Under the pieces are notes generated by a model, which was not told where the DNA came from, did not search any database, and saw nothing but the letters and a program-made list of their open reading frames with translations. Positions 8,966-17,324 of a stretch of DNA of 37,586 nucleotides are shown here, piece after piece. The stretch comes from Bdellovibrionales bacterium (GTDB lineage: Bacteria; Bdellovibrionota; Bdellovibrionia; Bdellovibrionales; JAGQZY01): positions 1-37,586 of the forward strand of contig JAIEOS010000130.1 in assembly GCA_019750295.1 (NCBI GenBank), given 5' to 3'. Position 1 is the stretch's first letter. The number at the start of each line of letters is the position of its first letter. The translations under genes and the position numbers were made by a program.

Positions 8966-9565
8966 ATGAGAATGATCGCCGCTGGAATTATCGCTTTGTT
9001 TTCGATCTCGGTCTCAGCCGAGGAGGGTCGGGATCAGGCGGCACTCGCTCGGCAAATCCTTAGTTGCGTCACCTATCTCTCGCCCAAAGTAAAAGATAAA
9101 GATTCGCGCTATCATGTTCATAGTCCAAAAGCGCAGTTTTATTTTAATCTTGATACGAGTCCTCGCGGTGTTTATTCGCTTTCGGAGGCGGGGGCTGCGT
9201 TTTGCCCAGCGAACTTCCCGCGCAATGGTCACATTCAGTTTAGGATTCATCAGCAAGAGGTTCGCTATTCGACGTCTCGAGAGGGGCCTGAAAGCCGACT
9301 GGGTCGCTTGCAGTGCCAACCGATTTCGAGCGAGGCATTGGCGGTGATGAATCGTCAAGCGGAGGATTTGATTCGTAATTATGTGCGAACAAAATCTCAA
9401 GTGTTTGTCGATGATATTCAAAACGAGCTGGGCCCCTATTGTGGTCAGCGCCGAGATTTTATTAAACAGGCTGTGGCTGATACGCGACCTCCCGCCAAGC
9501 TCCCTTTACCCCCGCCGACTCCGTCGGTAGAGCCCGTCAGAAGTCCCACGCAATTCGGAAATTAA
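8966..9565 (+). CDS. Secreted cysteine protein, paralogue 2 of 3 (reduced cysteine set)
   Basis: A 199-residue protein starting 3 bases after the previous gene, without a clear ribosome site of its own, so probably co-translated. The signal peptide is MRMIAAGIIALFSISVSA. It shares the general plan of its neighbours: LSCVTYLS near the start, a YHVHSPKAQFYF strand matching YHIESPTHHYIF in paralogue 3, FCP in the middle and PYCG near the C-terminus. It has only four cysteines: the GC before the middle is missing and CC is reduced to one C. The C-terminus is Pro-rich. Function unknown. Confidence 0.75.
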   Translation: MRMIAAGIIALFSISVSAEEGRDQAALARQILSCVTYLSPKVKDKDSRYHVHSPKAQFYFNLDTSPRGVYSLSEAGAAFCPANFPRNGHIQFRIHQQEVRYSTSREGPESRLGRLQCQPISSEALAVMNRQAEDLIRNYVRTKSQVFVDDIQNELGPYCGQRRDFIKQAVADTRPPAKLPLPPPTPSVEPVRSPTQFGN

Positions 9566-9636
9566 ATCTCGACATCCTCGAGGTTTAGCTTCAAATTTTT
9601 TCTATTTTCAATAATAATATTTTCAGGAGAATTGTG

Positions 9637-10371
9637 ATGAAATTAATCGCCCTGCTTGTTATTCTTGTTGTGTCAGCGGATGGAATGGCTCAGATGAGCA
9701 TTTCACCGGCATCGAATTCAAATCCACAAAGACCTCGTCGAAGCGCGCCGCGACCCAAAAAAAATCGTCGCGATCCCACTCCGGCAGTGGCTCCGAAACC
9801 GCAAGCACCCACAGGGCCCTTTAGCGATATCATGAAGTGCACAAACTTTCTCGGCTCTCAGGTGAGCGAAACCACGTATCATATCGAAAGTCCGACGCAT
9901 CATTATATTTTTCAAGAGCGAGGAATGGGATGTATTCGTGAAAACGATCTCGATCGCCCAGCAAACACAGCGGGCTTTTTGCAAATTACTGCCGCTGGCG
10001 CTCGATTTTGTCCACTGCCTGAGGGCACTGCAGGTCTTGCTCCCGGAAGGCCTAATCGATTTTCCGTGGGAGGATCCAGTGTGACCTATCCCCGGCAAAC
10101 GGGTGGCCAAGTGGTTAATATTTTAGCGAACTTCCGCGAGGAAAGATGTTGTGTGGGGCAAAACCAAGGATTGCTTCGCGAAAAAGTTCTCATGCAAAAG
10201 AAAAGCTTGATCGAAAGATTTGCGACGTCGAAACAGTCGGCCCGCAGCGCTCGCGAGATCTCGGCAGAAATCACTCCTCATTGCGGAGCGGATTCTGAAA
10301 AGATCGTCAATGCGGCGTTGGGTGTGGATACTCGCACCAGCGAAGCCTCTATGGCACCCGTCGAACACTAG
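9637..10371 (+). CDS. Secreted cysteine protein, paralogue 3 of 3
   Basis: Read from ATG 9637 (244 residues), because AGGAG at 9625-9629 sits 7 bases upstream; the adjacent GTG at 9634 would be too close. The signal peptide ends near MAQ and is followed by a basic, Pro-rich linker (residues about 25-60). The folded part carries the full six-cysteine pattern: KCTNF, MGCIRE, FCPLP, RCCVG and HCGAD. FSVGGSSVTYPRQTGGQV closely parallels ITIGGREVTYPPAQAGQV in paralogue 1. Its stop is 1 base from the end of convergent lgt. It belongs to the same unknown exported family as the two genes before it. Confidence 0.78.
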   Translation: MKLIALLVILVVSADGMAQMSISPASNSNPQRPRRSAPRPKKNRRDPTPAVAPKPQAPTGPFSDIMKCTNFLGSQVSETTYHIESPTHHYIFQERGMGCIRENDLDRPANTAGFLQITAAGARFCPLPEGTAGLAPGRPNRFSVGGSSVTYPRQTGGQVVNILANFREERCCVGQNQGLLREKVLMQKKSLIERFATSKQSARSAREISAEITPHCGADSEKIVNAALGVDTRTSEASMAPVEH

Positions 10372-10372
10372 T

Positions 10373-11461
10373 TTACTTTTTCTTTTTTACTGGTTTACGA
10401 GAGGCGGCTTCTATAACTCCGCCTTGAGTCAATAGACCGCCCATGGCGGGAGCATTCCGACGTAGACTAATAATCATGAGTGTGACCCCAAATAAAAAAG
10501 TAAACAGACTTAAAAATTGTCCTCGGCTCAGCCCCAGAGGTAATTGGCTTAAGTCGGATAGGTGAGCGTCTGGGAGACGGAATTTTTCATCGATGATTCG
10601 AGAGAAGGAATAAACTATTAAATAGAGCGAGCAAATAATCCCCGGCTTACGAGGCTTGGCCCAGACAATCAAAATTAAAATGAGCGGAATTAATCCTTCG
10701 ACCAAAGCTCCGTAAATTTGAGACGGGTGGCGTGGCTCCAAAATTCGTCCCATGGCTTCAGTGACAGCCACATTGCCTGATTGAATGGCATCGATGATTT
10801 TATCGGACGTCGCATACAGCATTCCTTGCGAGCGCTGGGCCACCCAAGATTGCCATTCGCTCGCGGAGACTCCCACTTGCGTCACCACTTCGGTCATTTG
10901 ACCCAGTTTCGCAGGCTCATAGCCTATCCATCGATGCATATCCTGCGGAAACTTTACGGCCCAAGCTAAATCGGGAGAAGCCACTTTGCCCATGAGTTCG
11001 CCATTGATAAAGTTAGCAATGCGCCCTAAAAAAATTCCAACGGTAGCGCCGGTGATCGTGAGATCGCCCAAGTGAAGTGCATCTTTTTTACAGCGCCACG
11101 AAAAAAGTAAACACGCCAAAATGACACCAATAAATCCACCGTGACTCGCCATCCCACCTTCCCAAACAGCAAGCCCGCCCCAAAACGGAAAGCTCGAGCG
11201 AAAGTCAGTGAGCAACTCAGGACTGTAAAAAACCACATACCCAATGCGGCCTCCAAGCAACACCCCAAGAATCAAATACGTCAAAAAATCAGAAGCCTCG
11301 TCTAAAGAGAGTGTCGTCTTCTTCTGCTTGCTCATCCAGCTCATAAAAAAGAACGCGACAGCGAACCCCGTCAAATACGCCAGCGAATACCAACGAATCC
11401 CAAAGTTCCCCGAAATCTGCACAAGAAAAGGACTAAGATTGTGAACCCAAACGTCATTCAT
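10373..11461 (-). CDS. lgt: Prolipoprotein diacylglyceryl transferase
   Basis: An inner-membrane enzyme that attaches diacylglycerol from phosphatidylglycerol to the lipobox cysteine of lipoprotein precursors. Seen here: multiple hydrophobic segments, HGG at 107-109, the signature GRIANFINGE at 146-155, RHPSQ at 244-248, and FRLPDAHL near the C-terminus containing the second essential-type arginine. TTAGGAG upstream supports the start. At 362 residues it is longer than the roughly 290 of E. coli Lgt. Most of the extra length is an insertion of about 45 residues between GRIANFINGE and RHPSQ, plus a basic tail ending KKKK. The residue after RHPSQIY is Gly, where E. coli has Glu. The signature residues are present, so I expect an active enzyme. 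Confidence 0.96.
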   Translation of the reverse strand: MNDVWVHNLSPFLVQISGNFGIRWYSLAYLTGFAVAFFFMSWMSKQKKTTLSLDEASDFLTYLILGVLLGGRIGYVVFYSPELLTDFRSSFPFWGGLAVWEGGMASHGGFIGVILACLLFSWRCKKDALHLGDLTITGATVGIFLGRIANFINGELMGKVASPDLAWAVKFPQDMHRWIGYEPAKLGQMTEVVTQVGVSASEWQSWVAQRSQGMLYATSDKIIDAIQSGNVAVTEAMGRILEPRHPSQIYGALVEGLIPLILILIVWAKPRKPGIICSLYLIVYSFSRIIDEKFRLPDAHLSDLSQLPLGLSRGQFLSLFTFLFGVTLMIISLRRNAPAMGGLLTQGGVIEAASRKPVKKKK

Positions 11462-11890
11462 TAAGAACTCCTAATAAGCCCAAAGTATCCTAGACCAATG
11501 TAATTATGACAACGAAATTTCCAAGAGAATGCCTTCGAAAATTGAGAGTTGGATTTTAAAATGCCATTCAGCAAGCGATCGCCGCCCACGGAGGGGCGCG
11601 AAACGATCCATGGAGGGCGGAAAGTGCTCCAGCATTTTAGATGGCCGCCCGGATGGAGACTTTCGCTTGATGAGTGGCATTTTAAAATCCAACTCTCAAT
11701 TTTCGAAGTGCTGAACCAAGAGTCTTGTCGCATTGATTCATTGAGTGCTGTTCGATGGTCAGGGAGGATAAAATAGTGTTATATTTCCCATAACCGTTCT
11801 TGCTAAAATGAGACGTTAATTATGGGTCGGTGGAGCTCACTTAAGTCGGGGCTTTGCTTAATCTGAACGCAGTCATCAAAGAGGTTTGTC
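11462..11890. other. Gene-free region between lgt and sucA
   Basis: 429 bases between divergent genes. It holds the long inverted-repeat element at 11533-11708 and, next to sucA, an AT-rich leader with an AGAGG ribosome site before the TTG start. I see no tRNA, no convincing small gene and no clear promoter match. Open frames here come from the palindrome being read on both strands. Confidence 0.7.
11533..11708. repeat. 176-bp palindromic element with 38-bp inverted arms
   Basis: The left arm (11533-11570) and right arm (11671-11708) are reverse complements with a single mismatch; pairing continues imperfectly inward (CAAGCGA against TCGCTTG). The roughly 100-base interior contains smaller dyads, such as CGCCC/GGGCG near 11585-11601 and GGAGGGCGG against CCGCCCGGATGG. 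This gives a branched or cruciform-like fold. There is no T-tract, transposase or obvious target-site duplication. It could be a MITE-like element, a structured RNA or a recombination relic. Confidence 0.85.
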
Positions 11891-14593
11891 TTGGCCGTAA
11901 ATTTAAATAGCGAAAATTTAGAATACATCGAAAGTTTGTACGAAGTTTACAAAACGAATCCTGAGGAGCTCGATGAAAAGTGGCGCTCGTTTTTTTCGGG
12001 TGTTGATTTTGCCTCTGAATCTGCCGGTGGTGGAATTTCTTCTAAAGAATTAAACGTTTATAATTTGATTCAAGCCTATCGCGACTACGGGCACTTTCAA
12101 GCGAACTTGGATCCTTTGTCTTCTCGTCCAACGATGGGTGATCTTTCACTTAAGAACTTTGGCCTTACCGAAGCCGATTTAAATTCGACATTTTCTGTGG
12201 GCAAAATCGTTGGTCTGCAAAATGCGACGCTTAAGGGAATCATCGAGCATCTTCAAAAAAGTTATTGCGGCACCATCACGGCTCAGGTCTCCGATGCGGT
12301 GAAGGGTGTTCGCGAGTGGTTCCATAACGAAATGGAAAAACCGGCGCCGATGTTTGACGCCGAAAAGAAGAAGATGATTCTTCAGCATCTTGTGCGCACA
12401 GAATCTTTAGAAAAATTTATTCACACTCGCTTTGTGGGAACGAAACGTTTCTCCATCGAAGGTGCTGATGCGATGATTCCGATGTTCGAGCATTTGACTG
12501 TAAAAGGTCGGGAGCTCGGTGTGGAAGAGATCGTTATCGGTATGGCTCACCGAGGCCGCGTCAATGTTCTTACGAATTTTATGGATAAGGGCATGGAAGT
12601 GATCCTCGCTCAATTTGACGGGCACACAGATGATATTCCTGACTACGATGGGGACGTGAAGTATCACATGGGATACTCCGTGGATAAAAAAACTCCCCAC
12701 GGGGATTGTCACATTTCTTTAGCGTTTAATCCGAGTCACCTCGAAGCGGTGAATCCTGTGGTGTGCGGTATGGCTCGCGCCAAACAGAGATTTAGAAAAG
12801 ACACTGCGGATCGCAAAAAAGTGGTTCCCGTCCTTGTTCACGGGGATGCCGCTTTTCCTGGTCAAGGTGTGGTTGCCGAAACGCTACAGCTCGCTCACCT
12901 CAAAGGTTACACGGTGGGTGGAACAATCCATTTGATCATCGATAACCAGGTGGGCTTTACCGCGAATGCGGAAGAGACTCGCAGTTCGCCGTACTCTTCG
13001 GACGCGGGTAAAACTCAGCAAGTTCCAGTGATTCACGTGAATGGTGATGACGCCGAAGCTTGTGTGCGCGCCATGGACATTTCCATTCGCTTCCGTCAGC
13101 AGTTCAACCGCGATGTGATCGTCAACATCATTTGTTATCGCCGCTTTGGTCACAACGAGGGCGATGAGCCGGCGTACACGCAACCCACCATGTATCAGAC
13201 AATTAAAGCGCATCCCACTCCTTGCGAAATTTACAGTAAACGTTTGATGCAGGAAAAAGTCATCGATGCCGCCTATTATGAGGGCTTCTACAAAGAGAAG
13301 ATGGATAATCTCCAAAAGATTTTAGATGACGTTCGCAAAACTCCACCGAAGTTCAAGCCCCAAGCTTTTGGTGGCGCGTGGAAGGGTCTCCGCCGTCCTT
13401 CCGATAAAGACTTCGTGGCTCCGTACAATACAGGAACACCGTTAGCGACACTCAAGAAAGTGGGCGCGCAGTTAACCACGATGCCTGCGGGCTTTAAGAT
13501 TCATCCTAAGCTTCAGAAGCTCATCGATACGCGCAAAGAGATGGTCGAAGGAAAAATTCCAGTGGACTGGGGGATGGCAGAGCTTCTTTCTTACGGCTCT
13601 ACAATTCTCGAAGGCAACTCCGTTCGTCTCTCGGGACAAGACTGCGTGCGCGGAACTTTCACTCACAGACATTCGTGCTTTTATGATTTCAATACCGGTG
13701 AAGAGTACAACCCTCTAGAGCAGCTGCGCGAGGACAAAGAATTTTGCGTTTACAACAGTCCTCTTTCCGAAATGGCCGTCCTCGGATTCGAGTACGGAAA
13801 TTCAAGTTCTGATCCCAGCTTTCTCACGATTTGGGAAGCCCAGTTTGGAGATTTCGCAAACGGTGCGCAAATCATTATCGATCAATTTTTAGCGAGTGGC
13901 GAGCAAAAGTGGATGCGCATGAGTGGCCTCACGATGCTTCTACCTCACGGCTACGAGGGTCAAGGACCAGAGCACTCGAGTGCTCGTCTCGAAAGATTCT
14001 TACAACTCTGTGCTCAAAATAACATGCAAGTGGTGAATATGACCACTCCGGCGCAATTGTTCCACGCTCTTCGTCGCCAAGTGAAGCGCGATTTCCGCGT
14101 GCCTCTGATTGTGATGTCGCCGAAATCTTTACTTCGCCATCCGAAAGTGATCTCGACGATGAAGGAGCTTTCGGAAGGTCGCTTCTACGAAGTGATCCCA
14201 GATGCAGAAACCGAAATGACAGCGGCAAAAAAAATGGTTTTAGTTTCGGGCAAGCTTTACTACGAATTGTTAGATCAAAAAGAAAAGTTAAAAGCCAAAG
14301 ATGTGGCGCTGGTTCGCGTTGAGCAATTGTACCCTTTCCCTAAGAAGCAATTGGCCGATCTTTTAAAGCCCGCAAAAAAATTAGAGAAAATTATTTGGGC
14401 GCAAGAAGAGCCAAAAAACATGGGCGCATGGAATTACATTTGTCATCCGTTACAGCAGCTAGTGGATGAAATGAGCCTCAGTGCTTCGCTCGAATACATC
14501 GGGCGCGATCATCGTGCGAGCCCAGCGACTGGCACAACCAAAAAACATATTACTGAGCAAACCGCAATTATTAGCGAAGTCTTTAAGAAGTAG
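11891..14593 (+). CDS. sucA: 2-oxoglutarate dehydrogenase E1 component
   Basis: A 900-residue thiamine-diphosphate enzyme that decarboxylates 2-oxoglutarate and transfers succinyl to the E2 lipoyl group in the TCA cycle. The N-terminal motif YIESLYEVYKTNPEELDEKW is typical of OGDH E1. IGMAHRGRVNVL, the thiamine-diphosphate region (HGDAAFPGQGVVAE followed by IIDNQVGFT), CYRRFGHNEGDEPAYTQP and PHGYEGQGPEHSSARLERFLQL are all present. Length fits the family. The start is TTG at 11891, chosen because the E1 N-terminal motif begins nine residues later and AGAGG precedes it. It is the first gene of a co-directional run with sucB and lpd. Confidence 0.98.
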   Translation: MAVNLNSENLEYIESLYEVYKTNPEELDEKWRSFFSGVDFASESAGGGISSKELNVYNLIQAYRDYGHFQANLDPLSSRPTMGDLSLKNFGLTEADLNSTFSVGKIVGLQNATLKGIIEHLQKSYCGTITAQVSDAVKGVREWFHNEMEKPAPMFDAEKKKMILQHLVRTESLEKFIHTRFVGTKRFSIEGADAMIPMFEHLTVKGRELGVEEIVIGMAHRGRVNVLTNFMDKGMEVILAQFDGHTDDIPDYDGDVKYHMGYSVDKKTPHGDCHISLAFNPSHLEAVNPVVCGMARAKQRFRKDTADRKKVVPVLVHGDAAFPGQGVVAETLQLAHLKGYTVGGTIHLIIDNQVGFTANAEETRSSPYSSDAGKTQQVPVIHVNGDDAEACVRAMDISIRFRQQFNRDVIVNIICYRRFGHNEGDEPAYTQPTMYQTIKAHPTPCEIYSKRLMQEKVIDAAYYEGFYKEKMDNLQKILDDVRKTPPKFKPQAFGGAWKGLRRPSDKDFVAPYNTGTPLATLKKVGAQLTTMPAGFKIHPKLQKLIDTRKEMVEGKIPVDWGMAELLSYGSTILEGNSVRLSGQDCVRGTFTHRHSCFYDFNTGEEYNPLEQLREDKEFCVYNSPLSEMAVLGFEYGNSSSDPSFLTIWEAQFGDFANGAQIIIDQFLASGEQKWMRMSGLTMLLPHGYEGQGPEHSSARLERFLQLCAQNNMQVVNMTTPAQLFHALRRQVKRDFRVPLIVMSPKSLLRHPKVISTMKELSEGRFYEVIPDAETEMTAAKKMVLVSGKLYYELLDQKEKLKAKDVALVRVEQLYPFPKKQLADLLKPAKKLEKIIWAQEEPKNMGAWNYICHPLQQLVDEMSLSASLEYIGRDHRASPATGTTKKHITEQTAIISEVFKK

Positions 14594-14605
14594 GAGAGAT
14601 AGATT

Positions 14606-15886
14606 ATGTCGGATATCAAAGTACCAGCAGTAGGTGAGTCGATTACCGAAGCCACCATTGGCTCTTGGATCAAAAAATCAGGAGATATCGTTAAGCAAGG
14701 GGAAGTGATCCTCTCTCTAGAAACCGATAAGGCCAGCGTCGAAGTGGTTGCGGAAACCGATGGTCAACTGACGACCACAGCGAACGAAGGCGACACGGTG
14801 AAAATCGGTGCGGTTGTCGGGAAAATTGATCCGTCCAAAGCGGGTGCGAAAGACACGGCGCCAGCCGCTAAGGAAGTTCCCGCGGCGAGTGCTGGGAAAA
14901 CTGCTCCGTCGACCCCAGCTGCTCCTCCTGCTCTAGTTTCTCCTCCTGCTCAAGTTGCTCCGCAATCGAGCAGCGGTAGTGGAGCGCAAGATGTGCATTT
15001 AAGTCCCGCGGTTCGTCGCGTGGTCGGTGAGCGTGGCCTTGATCCTTCACAAATTGCGGGAACAGGAAAAGGCGGTCGCATCACTAAGCAAGATGCGATG
15101 GAAGCCAATCCGACACCTGCAAAAGCAGCAAGTCCCGCGAAAGAGTCTCCGGTTCCTTCAGCTCCAGCGCGGGCTCCTGCTCCGGCCGGCACCATCGATC
15201 GCGTGCCGATGACAACCATTCGTAAAAAAATCGCCGAGCGTTTGGTGTCGGCGCAACAAACAGCGGCCATCCTCACTACATTTAACGAAGTGGATATGAC
15301 CGCGATTCTCGATCTTCGAGCCAAATACAAGGATGGTTTCGAAAAACGCCATAAGGTGCGTTTAGGATTTATGGGATTTTTTGTAAAAGCGGTGATTCAA
15401 GGTCTTAAAGAATTCCCAGCCGTGAATGCTTCGATTGATGGAACCGACATTCTTTATAAAAACTTTTATAATATCGGTGTCGCCGTAAGTACTCCCAAGG
15501 GTCTTGTGGTTCCTGTGATTAAAAATGCAGATCAAATGTCACTTGCGGAAATCGAAATCAAAATTAACGAATTTGCAGTGAAGGCTCGCGATGGTAAAAT
15601 TTCCATCGACGATATGGCTGATGGCACCTTCACCGTGAGTAACGGGGGCGTGTTCGGCTCGCTCATGTCGACGCCAATTCTTAACCCGCCTCAGTCGGGG
15701 ATTTTAGGAATGCACAAAACAGAAAAACGCGCCGTCGTGGTTGATGATCAAATTGTGATTCGTCCGATGATGTACGTCGCGTTATCTTACGATCACCGAA
15801 TGATCGATGGTCGTGAGTCCGTGAGTTTCTTAGTGAGAGTTAAAGAATGCCTCGAAGATCCTTCGCGCATTCTCATGGAGATATAA
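14606..15886 (+). CDS. sucB: Dihydrolipoyllysine succinyltransferase (E2 of 2-oxoglutarate dehydrogenase)
   Basis: A 426-residue E2 core enzyme. The N-terminal lipoyl domain has ETDKASVEV with lipoylated Lys42. An Ala/Pro-rich linker follows (about 80-125). The peripheral subunit-binding domain that holds E3 lies at about 130-167 ([20 protein letters not shown]). After a second Ala/Pro linker comes the catalytic domain, ending in DHRMIDG (396-402) with the active-site His and Asp. AGGAGAG lies upstream of the start, 12 bases after sucA. The lipoyl signature and the sucA neighbour make succinyl rather than acetyl specificity the natural reading. Confidence 0.97.
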   Translation: MSDIKVPAVGESITEATIGSWIKKSGDIVKQGEVILSLETDKASVEVVAETDGQLTTTANEGDTVKIGAVVGKIDPSKAGAKDTAPAAKEVPAASAGKTAPSTPAAPPALVSPPAQVAPQSSSGSGAQDVHLSPAVRRVVGERGLDPSQIAGTGKGGRITKQDAMEANPTPAKAASPAKESPVPSAPARAPAPAGTIDRVPMTTIRKKIAERLVSAQQTAAILTTFNEVDMTAILDLRAKYKDGFEKRHKVRLGFMGFFVKAVIQGLKEFPAVNASIDGTDILYKNFYNIGVAVSTPKGLVVPVIKNADQMSLAEIEIKINEFAVKARDGKISIDDMADGTFTVSNGGVFGSLMSTPILNPPQSGILGMHKTEKRAVVVDDQIVIRPMMYVALSYDHRMIDGRESVSFLVRVKECLEDPSRILMEI

Positions 15887-17284
15887 ATGAGTGATAGTGT
15901 TTATGATGTCGTAATTGTTGGAGCTGGCCCCGGCGGTTATACCGGCGCCATTCGTGCGGCGCAGTTGGGCTTAAAAACCGCCGTGATCGAAAAGAATCCC
16001 ACCCTCGGTGGAACATGTTTAAATATTGGCTGTATTCCTTCGAAAGCTCTGTTGGATTCGAGCGAGCATTTTTCGATGGCTCAGCACGATCTCGCGTCTC
16101 ACGGGGTAGATCTTCCCAAAGTGGGATTAAATCTCCCGGTGATGATGAAGCGCAAAGAGAAAATCGTCGGCGAACTCACCGGAGGGATTGAGTTTCTCTT
16201 TAAGAAAAATAAAATCGATTGGATTAAGGGTGCCGGAAAAATCACCGGCCAAGGTGAAGTGCTTGTTTCCGGAAAAACCAAAATCCAGGCGAAGCACATC
16301 ATCCTCGCGACGGGCAGTGTGCCGGTGGAACTTCCCTTCCTTCCTTTTGATGGAAAGACCGTGGTTTCTTCAACCGAAGCTTTAAGTTTTGACAAAGTTC
16401 CAGAACACCTCATTGTTGTGGGTGGAGGAGCTATCGGGCTAGAGATGGGTTCCGTTTGGCTGAGATTAGGCGCCAAAGTGACCGTGATTGAATTCGCCGA
16501 TAAAATTTGTGGTCCTATGGATAAACAGATTTCTAACGATCTTTTACGCATTCTTAAGAAGCAGGGGATGGAATTTATTCTTTCCTCGAAGGTCACGGGC
16601 GCGGATACAAAAAGCAAAACAGTCACCGTCAATTACGAGTCCGTGGCTGATGGTAAAAAGGGAAGCGTTCAAGGAGATAAGATTCTCGTTTCTGTAGGAC
16701 GTAAGCCTTTCATGAAAGATCTCGGCCTCGAAGAGGTCGGCGTGAAGCTCACAGATCGTGGGCAAATCGCTGTGGATGAACACTTTCAAACTTCAGTCCC
16801 CGGTATTTACGCCGTGGGCGATGTCACACCGGGTGCAATGTTGGCCCACAAGGCGGAAGAGGAAGGCGTGGCACTTGCCGAAATTCTTGCGGGCAAACCG
16901 GGGCACGTGAACTACCATACTGTGCCTTGGGTGATTTACACATGGCCCGAAGTGGCGGGAGTGGGTTACTCGGAGGAAGAATTAAAAGCTAAGGGCACGG
17001 AATACAACTCCGGTTCTTTTCCGTTCTCGGCCAATGGTCGTGCGAAAGCTTTGGGCTTTACCGACGGGCGAGTTAAAATTTTAGCAGATAAGAAAACCGA
17101 TTTAGTTTTAGGAGTGCATATTGTTGGACCTCGAGCTTCCGACATGATTGCCGAAGCGGTGGTGGCGATGGAGTTTGGTGCGAGCAGTGAGGATATCGCT
17201 CGCAGCTTCCATGCGCACCCGACGTTATCGGAAGTGATGCGAGAAGCGGCCCTAGCCGTGGATAAACGAGCTCGTCAGAGTTAA
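15887..17284 (+). CDS. lpd: Dihydrolipoyl dehydrogenase (E3)
   Basis: A 465-residue flavoprotein that reoxidises the E2 dihydrolipoyl group with NAD. Seen: FAD-binding GAGPGGYTGAIRAAQLG, the redox disulphide CLNIGC (Cys44 and Cys49), NAD-binding VVGGGAIGLEMGS, the second FAD motif GIYAVGDVTPGAMLAHKAEEEG, and the C-terminal HAHPTLSE active-site histidine region. The start codon directly follows the sucB stop (TAAATG), so the two are co-translated. It probably serves the 2-oxoglutarate complex and perhaps other lipoyl complexes. Confidence 0.98.
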   Translation: MSDSVYDVVIVGAGPGGYTGAIRAAQLGLKTAVIEKNPTLGGTCLNIGCIPSKALLDSSEHFSMAQHDLASHGVDLPKVGLNLPVMMKRKEKIVGELTGGIEFLFKKNKIDWIKGAGKITGQGEVLVSGKTKIQAKHIILATGSVPVELPFLPFDGKTVVSSTEALSFDKVPEHLIVVGGGAIGLEMGSVWLRLGAKVTVIEFADKICGPMDKQISNDLLRILKKQGMEFILSSKVTGADTKSKTVTVNYESVADGKKGSVQGDKILVSVGRKPFMKDLGLEEVGVKLTDRGQIAVDEHFQTSVPGIYAVGDVTPGAMLAHKAEEEGVALAEILAGKPGHVNYHTVPWVIYTWPEVAGVGYSEEELKAKGTEYNSGSFPFSANGRAKALGFTDGRVKILADKKTDLVLGVHIVGPRASDMIAEAVVAMEFGASSEDIARSFHAHPTLSEVMREAALAVDKRARQS

Positions 17285-17292
17285 CATTGTAG

Positions 17293-17309
17293 AGCCTCCG
17301 CGCGAGGCT
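17293..17309 (+). other. Small hairpin between lpd and thiolase gene
   Basis: AGCCTC, loop CGCGC, GAGGCT in the 40-base gap. There is no T-run, so it is not a strong terminator. It could be an RNA-processing or mild attenuation site between the TCA and beta-oxidation halves of the gene run. Confidence 0.4.
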
Positions 17310-17324
17310 TCAGAGGAGTTTCAG

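Noticed and set aside
11504-11776. Short open frames on both strands sharing an ESWILKCH peptide
   Set aside because: The shared peptide arises because the DNA is an inverted repeat; both are products of the palindromic element and not genes.
16099-16632. Minus-strand open frame of 177 codons
   Set aside because: Antisense to lpd, with no recognisable motif or ribosome site.
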